A stretch of DNA of 63,733 bases, taken from a virus. Position 1 is the first letter of the stretch, and every line of letters starts with the position of its first letter. Below, in pieces: positions 32,231 through 40,468 of the stretch. The stretch lies in IMG/VR virus record IMGVR_UViG_3300032722_000019, positions 1 through 63,733 of that record; one strand, 5' to 3'. The notes beneath the pieces were generated by a model. That model was not told the DNA's origin, did no database searches, and saw only the letters and a list, made by a program, of their open reading frames with translations. Position numbers and translations under genes: made by a program.

Positions 32231-32661
32231 TGGACTTCCTCCTAAACGAGACCCCCGTGCCCTGGCTGCCGCTCTACCTGGACGAGCACGGTACCTTCGC
32301 CCTGGTCAGCGCCGAGGACTACCCCTGGGCCAGTCGGTTCTCCTGGAGGCCCAAGCCCGACAAGACCGGCCGCAAGCTGTACGCCGTGCGCAGCATGGAC
32401 GTCGGGCGCCCTGTCGGAAAGGACAGGGCCGGACGCAGGCAGGTCAGCATCCACCTCCACAAGGAGGTCTGCCTGAGGGCATTCGGGCCGCCACCCACTC
32501 CCCGCCACGTCATCGGGGACCACCTGGACGGCAACAGCCTGGACTGCCGCCGGAGCAACCTCCGCTGGGCGACGAGGAGCGAGAACAACATGAACCTCAA
32601 CGGTTGGTACGCCCGGCAGATGAGGCTGCCGTTGGAGGCCAGGGATGCGCGCTTACGATAA
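32230..32661 (+). CDS. HNH endonuclease (homing type)
   Basis: The product has 143 residues from ATG 32230. The C-terminal half carries the HNH signature: HVIGDHLDGNSLDCRRSNL, then WATRSENNMN, as in free-standing phage homing nucleases (H, D..N, N..H-like with Zn-independent fold). The N-terminal part (DEHGTFALVSAEDYPWASRF) is the usual AP2-like or helper segment. Homing nucleases spread themselves into related phages; the neighbour methyltransferase with a missing domain may have been damaged by such an event. Confidence 0.75.
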   Translation: MDFLLNETPVPWLPLYLDEHGTFALVSAEDYPWASRFSWRPKPDKTGRKLYAVRSMDVGRPVGKDRAGRRQVSIHLHKEVCLRAFGPPPTPRHVIGDHLDGNSLDCRRSNLRWATRSENNMNLNGWYARQMRLPLEARDARLR

Positions 32662-32848
32662 GGCGTTCCTCTGCCTGGTGCTCGCGACCGCGGCGGCCAT
32701 GCTACTGGGATTCGGCGTCCGCTCGTGCGTCATGGGCGGGCTGGAAGAGATCCGCAGGAGCACCGAGTGCGCCCTGCGTGGCGGGGTGATGGTCAGGGAG
32801 GCGAGGAATAGCTCTCGCCTGGCCTGCGCAAGACTGATGGAGGAGTAG
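32645..32848 (+). CDS. Small membrane protein
   Basis: The product has 67 residues with one membrane span (AFLCLVLATAAAMLLGFGV) near the N-terminus and a charged C-terminal half with two Cys. It overlaps the HNH gene by 17 bases. Topology suggests N-in, C-out. Not recognised. Confidence 0.5.
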   Translation: MRAYDKAFLCLVLATAAAMLLGFGVRSCVMGGLEEIRRSTECALRGGVMVREARNSSRLACARLMEE

Positions 32849-33118
32849 GTGACCAAGAGGGTGTGGCCCGGCCTGGGTCGGGCGGCTGTGACTATCAAAG
32901 GCGCGAACCCCACGGAGGCTTGGCTCCAGGACGTGGAGGACTGGCTGGTCAGCAGCCGGTTCTCCCTGGGCGACCTGGCGGTGTGCGACCGCGTGCTGTC
33001 GGGCCTGGACAACGAGAGGATGGCCGAGCACTGCCGGCGCGGGGCCCGGCCCATCCCGGGGGCCCCGCCCTCCATGCGGGACATCCTGGAGGCCCTCAGG
33101 GCGGAGCCCTCCCTGTGA
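32849..33118 (+). CDS. Hypothetical protein
   Basis: The product has 89 residues with a GTG start immediately after the previous stop. Helical (EAWLQDVEDWLVSSRFSLGD, SMRDILEALRAEPSL). Its stop overlaps the next GTG. Not recognised. Confidence 0.5.
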   Translation: MTKRVWPGLGRAAVTIKGANPTEAWLQDVEDWLVSSRFSLGDLAVCDRVLSGLDNERMAEHCRRGARPIPGAPPSMRDILEALRAEPSL

Positions 33119-33438
33119 GCCTGCTCGACCTGACCGAGTACGACCACCACGTCCTGGCTGCGCTCGTCCACTACAGGAGTGTGCAGTCCCGGGAGGAGAT
33201 GGAGAGGACTGATCCCCAGTCGCCGCTGGTGCGCTGGATGATCAACTACATGCCGGCCCCAGAGGGCGAGGAGATACTAAACGGCCGCATGAACGGCTAC
33301 GGCGTGGGGGTGGAGAAGAACCCCAGGACGAGGGAGTGGTGCGTGGTGTTCTACCACCCGCTCACGAGGCAGCCGGCGGCCCAAGTGGTGGTCCCGGGCA
33401 GCGCGCCACCTCCTCCCATACCGCCGTGGGTAACTTAG
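33115..33438 (+). CDS. Hypothetical protein
   Basis: The product has 107 residues with a GTG start at 33115 overlapping the previous stop (GTGA). Mixed alpha/beta (VRWMINYMPAPEGEEI, REWCVVFYHPLTRQPAAQVV). Its end overlaps the first bases of the promoter at 33430. Not recognised. Confidence 0.5.
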   Translation: MSLLDLTEYDHHVLAALVHYRSVQSREEMERTDPQSPLVRWMINYMPAPEGEEILNGRMNGYGVGVEKNPRTREWCVVFYHPLTRQPAAQVVVPGSAPPPPIPPWVT

Positions 33439-33469
33439 CGCTTGCCTTCTCTTTGAACCCCGCTATAAT
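33430..33469 (+). promoter_or_regulatory. Promoter, shared motif copy 2
   Basis: GTAACTT (33430-33436), TTGCCT as -35 (33442-33447), 16-base spacer and a perfect TATAAT (33464-33469), upstream of the AAA+ ATPase gene. The spacing matches copy 1 exactly. Confidence 0.78.
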
Positions 33470-33517
33470 CGTGCGACCGGTCAAGGGACCGCGATAGCAC
33501 ATAACAGGAGAACTGCC

Positions 33518-35350
33518 TTGGAAATCCAGCTAAAGAAAGACTTCGTGGCCTCCCTGGCGCAGGCCGTGAACGCCACCCACCCAGTCCTCTGCAAGCACCT
33601 GCTCAGCAGGATCAACCGCTACGGCGAGGAGAGCCTGACGCTCGACACCAACCGTCTGGAGGAGCTCGACGAGGGCCTGACCCCGGCGGCCCTGGAAGAC
33701 CTGGTGTACGAGCACGCTCGGGCCGTCAAGGCCCAGGGCGTCATGATGTACATCGGCTCCATCCGACTGGTGCTCAAGGACGTCAAGAGGTCCAAGCCGG
33801 GCAGCCTGGCGGCCCTGCAGGCCGCGCTCCGTGTCTACTTCCTGGAGGACGCGCTGGACGGCTGGCTGTACAAGGAGTGCGGCGACAAGTTTCTCCCCTT
33901 CGTGATCAACGGCGTCTACCTCAAGCTGCACACCACGAGGGAGAAGAGCGAGGGGGCCAAGGACTACGTGCGCCTCAGTTTCGTGGCGCACTCCACTGCG
34001 GGCACCGCCAGGAGCTACCGCAACACGTGCAGCCGGCGGGACGACTACGGCTCAGAGTACGACAGCGTCTCCTGGGAGTGGGGCGACTTCAACAAGAAGA
34101 CGGTCCCCGACCTGCTGGCCGAGAAGGGCCTCTTCCACGAGAGGCCCGAGCTCAAGGCGGACTACCTCCGCCAGCTGGCCCTGTTCGACGCCTATCGCCC
34201 CAGGTTCGGCGAGCAGTTCGTGGGCGTGTCGGGCTCCCTGGAGATGGAGTTCGACCCCGATGACAACTCCGAGTACAGGAGTCGGCGCAACCGAGAGCTC
34301 GTGTCGGAGGCCTGCTACATCAACGACGACGGCAGCGTCGAGCGCGCCGAGATGGCCGAGGAGCGCGAGAACACCCACTGGGTAGAGACCACCGGGCTCG
34401 CCGAGGACAGCCCTCTGTTCCGGCGCATCCCGGTCCACCCCTACCTGCGCATGTTCAACCTGGGCACCCACGCGTTCGCCTTCAAGCACGTGGACGACGT
34501 GAGGCCCTACGTCTACCGCGAGGACATGGCCGACAAGATCGTACTACCGGAGGCCCACCGCGACCTCATCGAAGTGCTGACCACCGACTTCGACGCGGTC
34601 CTCGGGGGCGATGTAGTAGAGGGCAAGGGCACTGGGGCCTGCATCCTCTGCAAGGGCCAGGCGGGCCTAGGCAAGACCCTGACCGCCGAGATCTCCTCCG
34701 AGGTCAGCAGGAAGCCCCTCTACAAGGTGCACTCCGGTCAGCTGGGCACCGACGCCCAGGAGGTCGAGAAGACGCTCAAGGTCATCTTCGGCCGGGCCGA
34801 GCGGTGGGGGTGCATCCTCCTGCTCGACGAGGCGGACGTGTACATCCGCCGCCGGGGCGACGACCTGGACCACAACGCCGTGGTGGCAGCCTTCCTGCGC
34901 ACCATGGAGTACTTCGGCGGCACGTTCTTCATGACCACTAACCGGGCCGACGACGTCGACGACGCGATCGAGAGCCGCTGCGTGGCCATCATCCTCTACG
35001 AAATGCCGAGCGCCAGGGAGCTCCGCCGCATCTTCGAGATCCAGTCCGAGAGCTGGGGGGCCGAGCTGTCCGAGAGCGACCTCGAAAAGCTGGTCAGCTA
35101 CTACGACGGCAGCTGTCGGGACGCGACGTCGGCCAGCTGGTCAAGCTGGCAACTCGCTACGCCGCGGCGCGGAAGATCCGAGTGGACAGCGAGGTCATCC
35201 GCAAGCTGGCCCAGTTCAAGGGGTTCTGAGGCATGGACATCAAGACCCTCCCCGAGCTCATCGCCTGCGTCCGGCAGGCCGTCGACGACATGCCCTCCCG
35301 GGTCGGGGAGGCCGTCCTCATGGTCTGCGACGCCGTCGAGAACACCATGA
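33518..35350 (+). CDS. AAA+ ATPase with a shifted C-terminal frame
   Basis: TTG start at 33518 with AGGAGAA 7 bases before it. The N-terminal 330 residues are a large unrecognised domain. The AAA+ domain has Walker A GQAGLGKT (380-387), Walker B LLLDEAD (434-440), sensor 1 MTTNR (472-476) and an arginine finger candidate R487. After residue about 530 the zero frame becomes Ser/Arg-rich nonsense to 35350. A -1 step at about 35107 gives RQLSGRDVGQLVKLATRYAA, a normal AAA+ lid/sensor 2, ending at TGA 35229, four bases before the next gene. The true gene is probably 33518-35229 with a sequencing indel, or a frameshift. Confidence 0.7.
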   Translation: MEIQLKKDFVASLAQAVNATHPVLCKHLLSRINRYGEESLTLDTNRLEELDEGLTPAALEDLVYEHARAVKAQGVMMYIGSIRLVLKDVKRSKPGSLAALQAALRVYFLEDALDGWLYKECGDKFLPFVINGVYLKLHTTREKSEGAKDYVRLSFVAHSTAGTARSYRNTCSRRDDYGSEYDSVSWEWGDFNKKTVPDLLAEKGLFHERPELKADYLRQLALFDAYRPRFGEQFVGVSGSLEMEFDPDDNSEYRSRRNRELVSEACYINDDGSVERAEMAEERENTHWVETTGLAEDSPLFRRIPVHPYLRMFNLGTHAFAFKHVDDVRPYVYREDMADKIVLPEAHRDLIEVLTTDFDAVLGGDVVEGKGTGACILCKGQAGLGKTLTAEISSEVSRKPLYKVHSGQLGTDAQEVEKTLKVIFGRAERWGCILLLDEADVYIRRRGDDLDHNAVVAAFLRTMEYFGGTFFMTTNRADDVDDAIESRCVAIILYEMPSARELRRIFEIQSESWGAELSESDLEKLVSYYDGSCRDATSASWSSWQLATPRRGRSEWTARSSASWPSSRGSEAWTSRPSPSSSPASGRPSTTCPPGSGRPSSWSATPSRTP

Positions 35351-35556
35351 AGAAAGAGGTCCCCACCCAGGGGCCTCCTCCTTTCGAGACGGGGGACGTC
35401 GTCCGCGTCAGGGGCATACCCACCGCCCCGCTCATGTCGGTCTCTTCCTGCCAGCTGCACTCCCAGCACGGCTGGCTAGTGCCGGTCTGCTGGTTCGTGG
35501 AGGACCACGAGGCCACTTCCACATTCCTGGCGGGGCAGCTGGAGAAGGTCAGGTGA
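35233..35556 (+). CDS. Hypothetical protein
   Basis: The product has 107 residues. Helical start (LPELIACVRQAVDDMPSRVG) and beta-rich end with FETGDVVRVRGIP, QHGWLVPVCWFVEDH. The gene starts 3 bases after the corrected AAA+ stop, which supports that correction. Not recognised. Confidence 0.5.
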   Translation: MDIKTLPELIACVRQAVDDMPSRVGEAVLMVCDAVENTMKKEVPTQGPPPFETGDVVRVRGIPTAPLMSVSSCQLHSQHGWLVPVCWFVEDHEATSTFLAGQLEKVR

Positions 35557-35834
35557 CCCCCAACGAGATCGACCGAGAGGGCGACCTCCGCCATGCCCTG
35601 CGCGAGCTCCGCGTGGTCATAAGCGCGGAGTTCACCTACGCGGTCGCCCAGGTGAGGGCCCGCAACGCCGGGCTGCCCTGCCCGTCCCGCGAGCACTTTG
35701 CGGGGCAGGACGCCTTCCGCAGGGTGGTGAGGGACAACCTCTCCATGGACCTGGCGGGCACGATCCTGTTCCTGACCGTGCTGGCCCTGCGCGGCAGCCA
35801 CCCCAGAGAGCTTCAGAGGAGCACGCTGAATTGA
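35553..35834 (+). CDS. Hypothetical protein
   Basis: The product has 93 residues with a GTG start overlapping the previous stop (GTGA); helical, with a moderately hydrophobic stretch near the end (AGTILFLTVLAL). Not recognised. Confidence 0.5.
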   Translation: MTPNEIDREGDLRHALRELRVVISAEFTYAVAQVRARNAGLPCPSREHFAGQDAFRRVVRDNLSMDLAGTILFLTVLALRGSHPRELQRSTLN

Positions 35835-36475
35835 CCCACATTATGATCGACATCGAGACCTGGGGCACCCGGCCGGGGAGCGCCATCCGCAGCATCGGGG
35901 CATGCGTGTTCAGGCCCCGGGGCCCCGTCTGCGAGGAGCACATCCTGGCCGAGTTCTACGTCAACGTCAGCACCGAGTCCTGCCTGGCCTTCGGCCTCAC
36001 GCAGGACGAGTCGACGATCAAGTTCTGGGCCGAGCAGGGCGAGGCCGCGCGGGCGGCGCTGGAGGCAGACCAGGCCAGCATCGACGTGGCGCTGGGCCGA
36101 CTGGGCACCTTCTTCGTCGAGCACCGCTGCGAGCACTACTGGGGCCACGGGGCCAACTTCGACGGCGTGCTGCTGGAGGCCGCCTACCACGCCTGTGGGA
36201 TGATCCCGCCCTGGAAGTTCTGGGGCAGTCGCTGCACGCGGACCCTCTACGACATGGCGGGGGTGGACCTCAAGTCGCTGCCCCGCCAGGGCACCCACCA
36301 CAACGCGCTCGACGACGCCAAGCACCAGGCCTGGGTGGCCATGCTGGCGTGCGAGAGACTCTTCCCGCCAGCCCCGGCAGCCGAGCCCCCGGAGAAGCAG
36401 ATCTGTCAGTACTGCCTGGACCCGGCGGCCTGCGTGGCGGCGGGGGCCTGCGGCCACCACGGGGCGGACCTGTGA
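35831..36475 (+). CDS. DEDDh 3'-5' exonuclease (DnaQ/DexA-like)
   Basis: The product has 214 residues with a TTG start at 35831 overlapping the previous stop; ATG at 35843 is an alternative. Motif I IDIETWGT (D and E), motif II in HGANFDGVLLEAA, motif III HHNALDDAKHQA are the DEDDh set. This matches Rv2179c/T4 DexA-type exonucleases that degrade host DNA or process ends. The C-terminal 30 residues add a Cys-rich piece (ICQYCLDPAACVAAGACGHH) that may bind zinc. It lies early in the nucleotide-metabolism block. Confidence 0.78.
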   Translation: MTHIMIDIETWGTRPGSAIRSIGACVFRPRGPVCEEHILAEFYVNVSTESCLAFGLTQDESTIKFWAEQGEAARAALEADQASIDVALGRLGTFFVEHRCEHYWGHGANFDGVLLEAAYHACGMIPPWKFWGSRCTRTLYDMAGVDLKSLPRQGTHHNALDDAKHQAWVAMLACERLFPPAPAAEPPEKQICQYCLDPAACVAAGACGHHGADL

Positions 36476-36696
36476 CCCACGGCTTCAAGACGCGCCGGGG
36501 GGTCAAGACCTGCGACCCCTGCGGCCGGGACGAGGAGGGCCGCTGCGCGTCCTCCGGGACGACCCAGCCGGCCTGCTCGGACGCGCGCTGCCCCTGGAAA
36601 GACCCGGACGGCACGCCCGAGGCCATGAGTGCCCGCGTCGCGGAGCTCGAGAGCAGGTTCAACGTCTTCGGCTACGGTCCGGGGATCTGGCGATGA
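36472..36696 (+). CDS. Small Cys-rich protein
   Basis: The product has 74 residues with a GTG start at 36472 overlapping the previous stop. Four to five Cys are arranged as TCDPCGRDEEGRCASS and ACSDARCPW, a possible zinc-binding knuckle. The C-terminal helix is short. Not recognised. Confidence 0.5.
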   Translation: MTHGFKTRRGVKTCDPCGRDEEGRCASSGTTQPACSDARCPWKDPDGTPEAMSARVAELESRFNVFGYGPGIWR

Positions 36697-37655
36697 CCTG
36701 GGAGGAAGAGGCCAAGAGGCTGACCCCCTGGGAGGAGCGCGGGGGCGTGCTGTTCAAGCGCGAGGACCTGTTCGCGCCGCTGTGCAAGAACGGCCCCAAC
36801 GGGGCCAAGTTCCGCCAGCTGCTGCACCTGTTCGCGCGCCACCGGGGCAACGCCACCCACGTGATGACCGCGGCCAGCGTGCTCTCGCCGCAGCACAGCA
36901 TGACAGCGGCGGTGGCCCACCACTACGGGCTGCCGAGTCTCCACATCATCGGGGCCACCACGCCCGAGAAGGCGGTGGCCAACCACGTCAACGTCCGGGT
37001 GGCCTCCCGCTTCGGGGCCAAGTTCGAGGCGATCAAGGTGGCGTACAACCCGGAGCTCCAGAGGGCACTGGAGCGCCGCCGCCGGCCCGACAGCTTCGTG
37101 GTGCCCTACGGCATCACCACCGCCCCTGACTGCTCGGAGGAGGACCTGAGGGCCTTCCACGAGGTGGGCGGGGTCCAGGTCAAGAACCTGCCCGAGCAGG
37201 TGGAGACACTGATCGTCCCGGCGGGCAGCTGCAACACTCTCACCAGCGTGATCTACGGACTGGTCCGGCACGGCCACGGGAACCTCCGGGAGCTCGTATC
37301 CGTCGGCATCGGGCCCGACAAGGTGGCCTGGGTCCAGGAGCGCCTGACCCGGCTGGGCGTGCGGCCACCGCTGCCCTTCAAGTGGAACCGCCGAGTGTCC
37401 CTGCACGAGAGTGGGTTCGCGGCCTACGGGGACCGGATGCCGGAAGAGTACTACGGCCTGCAAGGGCACCCTACTTATGAGGGAAAAATCCTTCGCTGGA
37501 TGAAGAGGCACGGCGTCCTCCCTCCCCGCGACAAGGGCCTGGGCTTCTGGATCGTGGCCGGCGAGATGAGCGAGAAGGCCGTGGAGAAGAAGTACCCGGT
37601 CGAGGGCCTCAACGACAGCATCAAGGACCTGTTCAGCGTGCAGTTAGCACCATAA
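36693..37655 (+). CDS. PLP-dependent enzyme, fold type II (ACC deaminase/TrpB-like)
   Basis: The product has 320 residues. VLFKREDLFAPLCKNGPNGAK with K39 fits the Lys that holds PLP in fold type II enzymes, followed by RQLLHLFARH. SVLSPQHSMTAAVAHHYGL is the substrate-loop helix (compare SNH in ACC deaminase), and PAGSCNTLTSVIYGL at 176-190 is the phosphate-binding loop in a degenerate form. It overlaps the previous gene by 4 bases and starts the base-modification cluster. In known thymidine-hypermodifying phages PLP enzymes cleave or decarboxylate amino acids already attached to DNA; the same role is inferred here. The alternative is ordinary amino acid metabolism. Confidence 0.75.
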   Translation: MTWEEEAKRLTPWEERGGVLFKREDLFAPLCKNGPNGAKFRQLLHLFARHRGNATHVMTAASVLSPQHSMTAAVAHHYGLPSLHIIGATTPEKAVANHVNVRVASRFGAKFEAIKVAYNPELQRALERRRRPDSFVVPYGITTAPDCSEEDLRAFHEVGGVQVKNLPEQVETLIVPAGSCNTLTSVIYGLVRHGHGNLRELVSVGIGPDKVAWVQERLTRLGVRPPLPFKWNRRVSLHESGFAAYGDRMPEEYYGLQGHPTYEGKILRWMKRHGVLPPRDKGLGFWIVAGEMSEKAVEKKYPVEGLNDSIKDLFSVQLAP

Positions 37656-37665
37656 GGAGAGAACT

Positions 37666-38043
37666 ATGAAGAAGAAACTCTTGATCGGTCTCGCGCTCCT
37701 CGCCCTAGTGGGGTGCGACCGCGATGCCGACGTGGCCCAGAAGAACCTAGCCCAGGACGCAGACAACTTCAAGATCCCCAGGCGCATCGCCTTCATCAAC
37801 GGGATCACGGACAAGTACCTCCTGGAGATCACGGGCTTCTGCGCGTTCAAGGCCTCCGATGAGACCAAGAACGTGCTCAACGTCATCTGCAAGGTCGACG
37901 GAGGCTACAAGAAGCACTCCATCGGCCTCTCGGACAACGTGACGTTCGTGAGCGAGCAGCTGGCCCCGCGGGACGTCAGCACCTCGCTCTACCACGTGAC
38001 GTTCAAGCCGGCCACGCTGGTCCCCGACGTCGAGCTGCGGTAG
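37666..38043 (+). CDS. Lipoprotein (beta-sandwich type)
   Basis: The product has 125 residues. Signal peptide KKKLLIGLALLALVGC with a lipobox (LVGC, Cys17), then beta-rich domain (IAFINGITDKYLLEITGFCA, NVICKVDGGYKKHSIGLSDN). It resembles the beta-sandwich lipoproteins found in other tailed phages. Outer- or inner-membrane anchored in the infected cell; superinfection exclusion is a reasonable guess. A good ribosome site (AAGGAGAG) precedes it. Confidence 0.65.
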   Translation: MKKKLLIGLALLALVGCDRDADVAQKNLAQDADNFKIPRRIAFINGITDKYLLEITGFCAFKASDETKNVLNVICKVDGGYKKHSIGLSDNVTFVSEQLAPRDVSTSLYHVTFKPATLVPDVELR

Positions 38044-38051
38044 GCGCGCAG

Positions 38052-38327
38052 ATGAAGGCCGGTACGCACGTCCGCACGCCCGACGGCCGCGAGTGGACGG
38101 TCGTCTACCACGGTCCCGACGGCTACGGGGTCGTGGAGGGACGCCGGACCCTGACCGAGGACGAGCTCAGGAACATACACCTGGGCGGCCCGTTCTCCAG
38201 GGAGGCACTGGCTGAGGCCGTCAAGGCTACCCACATGCTGCGGGACTCCGTCTCGCCGACCATGGACGAGCGCATGTGGCCCGGAATGACGCTGATCGGC
38301 GAAGAGTTCGAGAGGATCGCGGAATGA
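38052..38327 (+). CDS. Hypothetical protein
   Basis: The product has 91 residues. N-terminal beta part (THVRTPDGREWTVVYHGPDG) and a helical rest. Its stop overlaps the start of the next gene (ATGA). Not recognised, though embedded between base-modification genes. Confidence 0.45.
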   Translation: MKAGTHVRTPDGREWTVVYHGPDGYGVVEGRRTLTEDELRNIHLGGPFSREALAEAVKATHMLRDSVSPTMDERMWPGMTLIGEEFERIAE

Positions 38328-39343
38328 AGGACTACCGCACCCCCGAGCACCGCGGCGAGTACTTCGCCGCGCTCTACGAGACCAACCTCCGGCACGGCAC
38401 CATGCCGGGGCTCGTCTACCTCTACATGCCGGCGCTGGCGCACGCCCTGGGCTGGGACGAAAAGACCAAGCTGTGGTTCGCGTTCCTCAACGGGATGACG
38501 CAGAACCCGCTGACTAGCCTGCGCCTTCTCGAGCAGCTGCCCGAGCCGCCCGAGAACAAGATAGCCCTAGCGGTCTTCAAGCAGTGGTTCGACGCGGAGT
38601 GGCCCCGACTTCAATACGACACCGATCGGCGCTACGCCAAGAAGGAGACCTGCGAGGCCATCAAGAGCTACTGCTGGGCGGCGGCCGCTTTCGGAGACTC
38701 TCAGACGACTCCCCAGGTCGACATGCTGAGCCTTAGGTCTTGGGAGGCCATTTGGGGCTTCGTGACTTCCTCCTTCCGCAGCTTCGGCCGGCTCTCGGCC
38801 TTCAGCTACCTGGAGTACGTGCGAATCATGGGCCACGGCTGCGAGCCCGATACCCTACTATTCTCCGACAAGTCGGGCAGCAAGAGCCACCGCAACGGCA
38901 TGCTGTTCCTGACAGGCCTGGACGAGCTGGTGAACGACAAGCGGACCGGCCGGGGCCCCGTGGCCTACGAGAACTTCGGCAAGATGTGTGTATGGCTCCA
39001 AGAACGCGCCGACATCTGGCAGGCCGCCTTCAACGAGATGGAGGCGCGGAAGGGCTCGACGCTGCGGGCCACCAACTTCACCTTCGAGAGCCAGCTGTGC
39101 CAGTTCAAAAACTCCTTCTTCGGCCGGCGCTACCCCGGGGTCTACGCAGACATGGCCTGGGAGCGCCTCCAGTGGTACAAGACCAACGTGGGGCAGGACA
39201 GGAACTGCCGCCTGATCGCCGACATCTACCACTCCCTGCCCGACTGGCTCCAGTACGGAAATGACCGCTTGACCGTCAGGCAGAGAGCGGCTATATTCCC
39301 CCGCACGGGCGTGCCCTACCGAGCAGAGCACTTCCTAGAATAG
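38324..39343 (+). CDS. Amino acid:DNA transferase-like protein (aGPT-Pplase group)
   Basis: The product has 339 residues, ATG 38324 overlapping the previous stop. Wholly helical, with LYETNLRHGTMPGLVYLYMP, WFAFLNGMTQNPLTSLRLLE and FSYLEYVRIMGHGCEPDTLL. This recalls the helical proteins from phages with hypermodified thymine that transfer an amino acid onto phosphorylated 5-hydroxymethyl-deoxyuridine in DNA (named alpha-glutamyl/putrescinyl thymine pyrophosphorylases or amino acid:DNA transferases). The call rests on recall of these patterns plus the neighbours (kinase, second helical protein, thymidylate-synthase-family enzyme). Confidence 0.65.
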   Translation: MKDYRTPEHRGEYFAALYETNLRHGTMPGLVYLYMPALAHALGWDEKTKLWFAFLNGMTQNPLTSLRLLEQLPEPPENKIALAVFKQWFDAEWPRLQYDTDRRYAKKETCEAIKSYCWAAAAFGDSQTTPQVDMLSLRSWEAIWGFVTSSFRSFGRLSAFSYLEYVRIMGHGCEPDTLLFSDKSGSKSHRNGMLFLTGLDELVNDKRTGRGPVAYENFGKMCVWLQERADIWQAAFNEMEARKGSTLRATNFTFESQLCQFKNSFFGRRYPGVYADMAWERLQWYKTNVGQDRNCRLIADIYHSLPDWLQYGNDRLTVRQRAAIFPRTGVPYRAEHFLE

Positions 39344-39356
39344 CGAGATAGCACTC

Positions 39357-39896
39357 ATGGAAATCTACACCCAGGCCCTCATATTCGCGGTCCGCGCCCA
39401 CGGGGACCAGAAGCGCAAGTACACCAACGATCCCTACGTCGTCCACCCCATCCGCGTGGCCGAGATACTGCGGGAGGCGAAGGCCCCAGAGGTCATAGTC
39501 TCCGCCGCGCTCCTGCACGACACGGTGGAGGACACGAAGACGACTTACCAGGACCTCGTCATGGAGTTCGGTCCGGCCATGGCAGACCTCGTCATGGAGG
39601 TCACGGACCCCAGCCGGCCCGAGGACGGCAACCGCGCCGCGCGCAAGGCCATCGACAGGGAGCACCTGGCCCGGGCCAGCGTGTACGGGAAGACCATCAA
39701 GCTGGCGGACCTCATCGACAACACCGCCAGCATCGTGAGGTACGACCCCGACTTCGCCAGGGTCTACCTCGCCGAGAAGAGGCTACTCCTGCAGGAGGCG
39801 CTGAGGCCCGTCGGGGCGTTCCATGACTGGCAGAGTGTCCACGGCAGGCTCTACGCGAAGGCACTGGCCCAGATGGAGACTCTATGCCTAAGCTGA
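39357..39896 (+). CDS. HD-domain hydrolase resembling small alarmone hydrolases
   Basis: The product has 179 residues. KYTNDPYVVHPIRVAEIL with H30, then SAALLHDTVEDT with HD 54-55 and ED 58-59, and IKLADLIDNTASI further on, are the HD and ED motifs of the SpoT/MESH1 (p)ppGpp hydrolase family. Length matches stand-alone small alarmone hydrolases. It overlaps the kinase gene by 13 bases. It may remove host (p)ppGpp to keep nucleotide synthesis and transcription active, or act on a modified nucleotide of this pathway. ATAGCA precedes the ATG. Confidence 0.75.
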   Translation: MEIYTQALIFAVRAHGDQKRKYTNDPYVVHPIRVAEILREAKAPEVIVSAALLHDTVEDTKTTYQDLVMEFGPAMADLVMEVTDPSRPEDGNRAARKAIDREHLARASVYGKTIKLADLIDNTASIVRYDPDFARVYLAEKRLLLQEALRPVGAFHDWQSVHGRLYAKALAQMETLCLS

Positions 39897-40468
39897 TCAT
39901 CAACCTGCGCGGCACGTCCGGCTCCGGCAAGACCACGGTGGTCCGCCGGCTCATGGGGCTGGGCGAGGTCGAGAATATGAGGACAACCGACGGGAAGATC
40001 GCAGGGGTTCGCCTAGAGGTTCCACGCTGGAGCCACGCCGTGTTCTTCATCGGCAAGTACGACAGCGTCTGCGGCGGGATGGACACCGTGCCCACGCAGG
40101 CCGACTGCTCCACCCTGATCCATCGGGCATACGATCATGGCCACGTAGTCTGCGAGGGCCTGCTAGCCTCCGGGGTCGGGCCCAAGGCTACCCTGCCCGC
40201 GGCGTGCATCGCGGCGGCCGGCCCCAACGCCTGGTTCCTCTGCCTGGACACGCCGCTAGAGGTTTGCATCGAGCGCGTCAAGCAGCGCCGGGCCGCCCGG
40301 GGCGACGACCGCCCGTTCAACCCGGCCAACACCCAGGCCAAGTGGGAGCAGACGCGCCGGGCCTACGAGCTCCTGGAGGAGGGCGGAGCCAACGTGCGCT
40401 GGCTGCCCTACGAGACGGCCTACGAGAAGGTCCGCGCCATTCTGGAGAAGGTTGATGCCGCGGACTGA
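39884..40468 (+). CDS. P-loop kinase, 5-hmdU DNA kinase-like
   Basis: The product has 194 residues. Walker A RGTSGSGKTT (9-18) and the family-like block FIGKYDSVCGGMDTVPTQ (55-72), followed by VVCEGLLASG and a lid-like ERVKQRRAARGDDRPF. The YxxxCGGxDTxxTQ block is what I associate with phage kinases that phosphorylate 5-hydroxymethyl-deoxyuridine in DNA as the first step of thymidine hypermodification. The neighbours are consistent. Polynucleotide kinase or deoxynucleotide kinase is the alternative. Confidence 0.75.
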   Translation: MPKLIINLRGTSGSGKTTVVRRLMGLGEVENMRTTDGKIAGVRLEVPRWSHAVFFIGKYDSVCGGMDTVPTQADCSTLIHRAYDHGHVVCEGLLASGVGPKATLPAACIAAAGPNAWFLCLDTPLEVCIERVKQRRAARGDDRPFNPANTQAKWEQTRRAYELLEEGGANVRWLPYETAYEKVRAILEKVDAAD

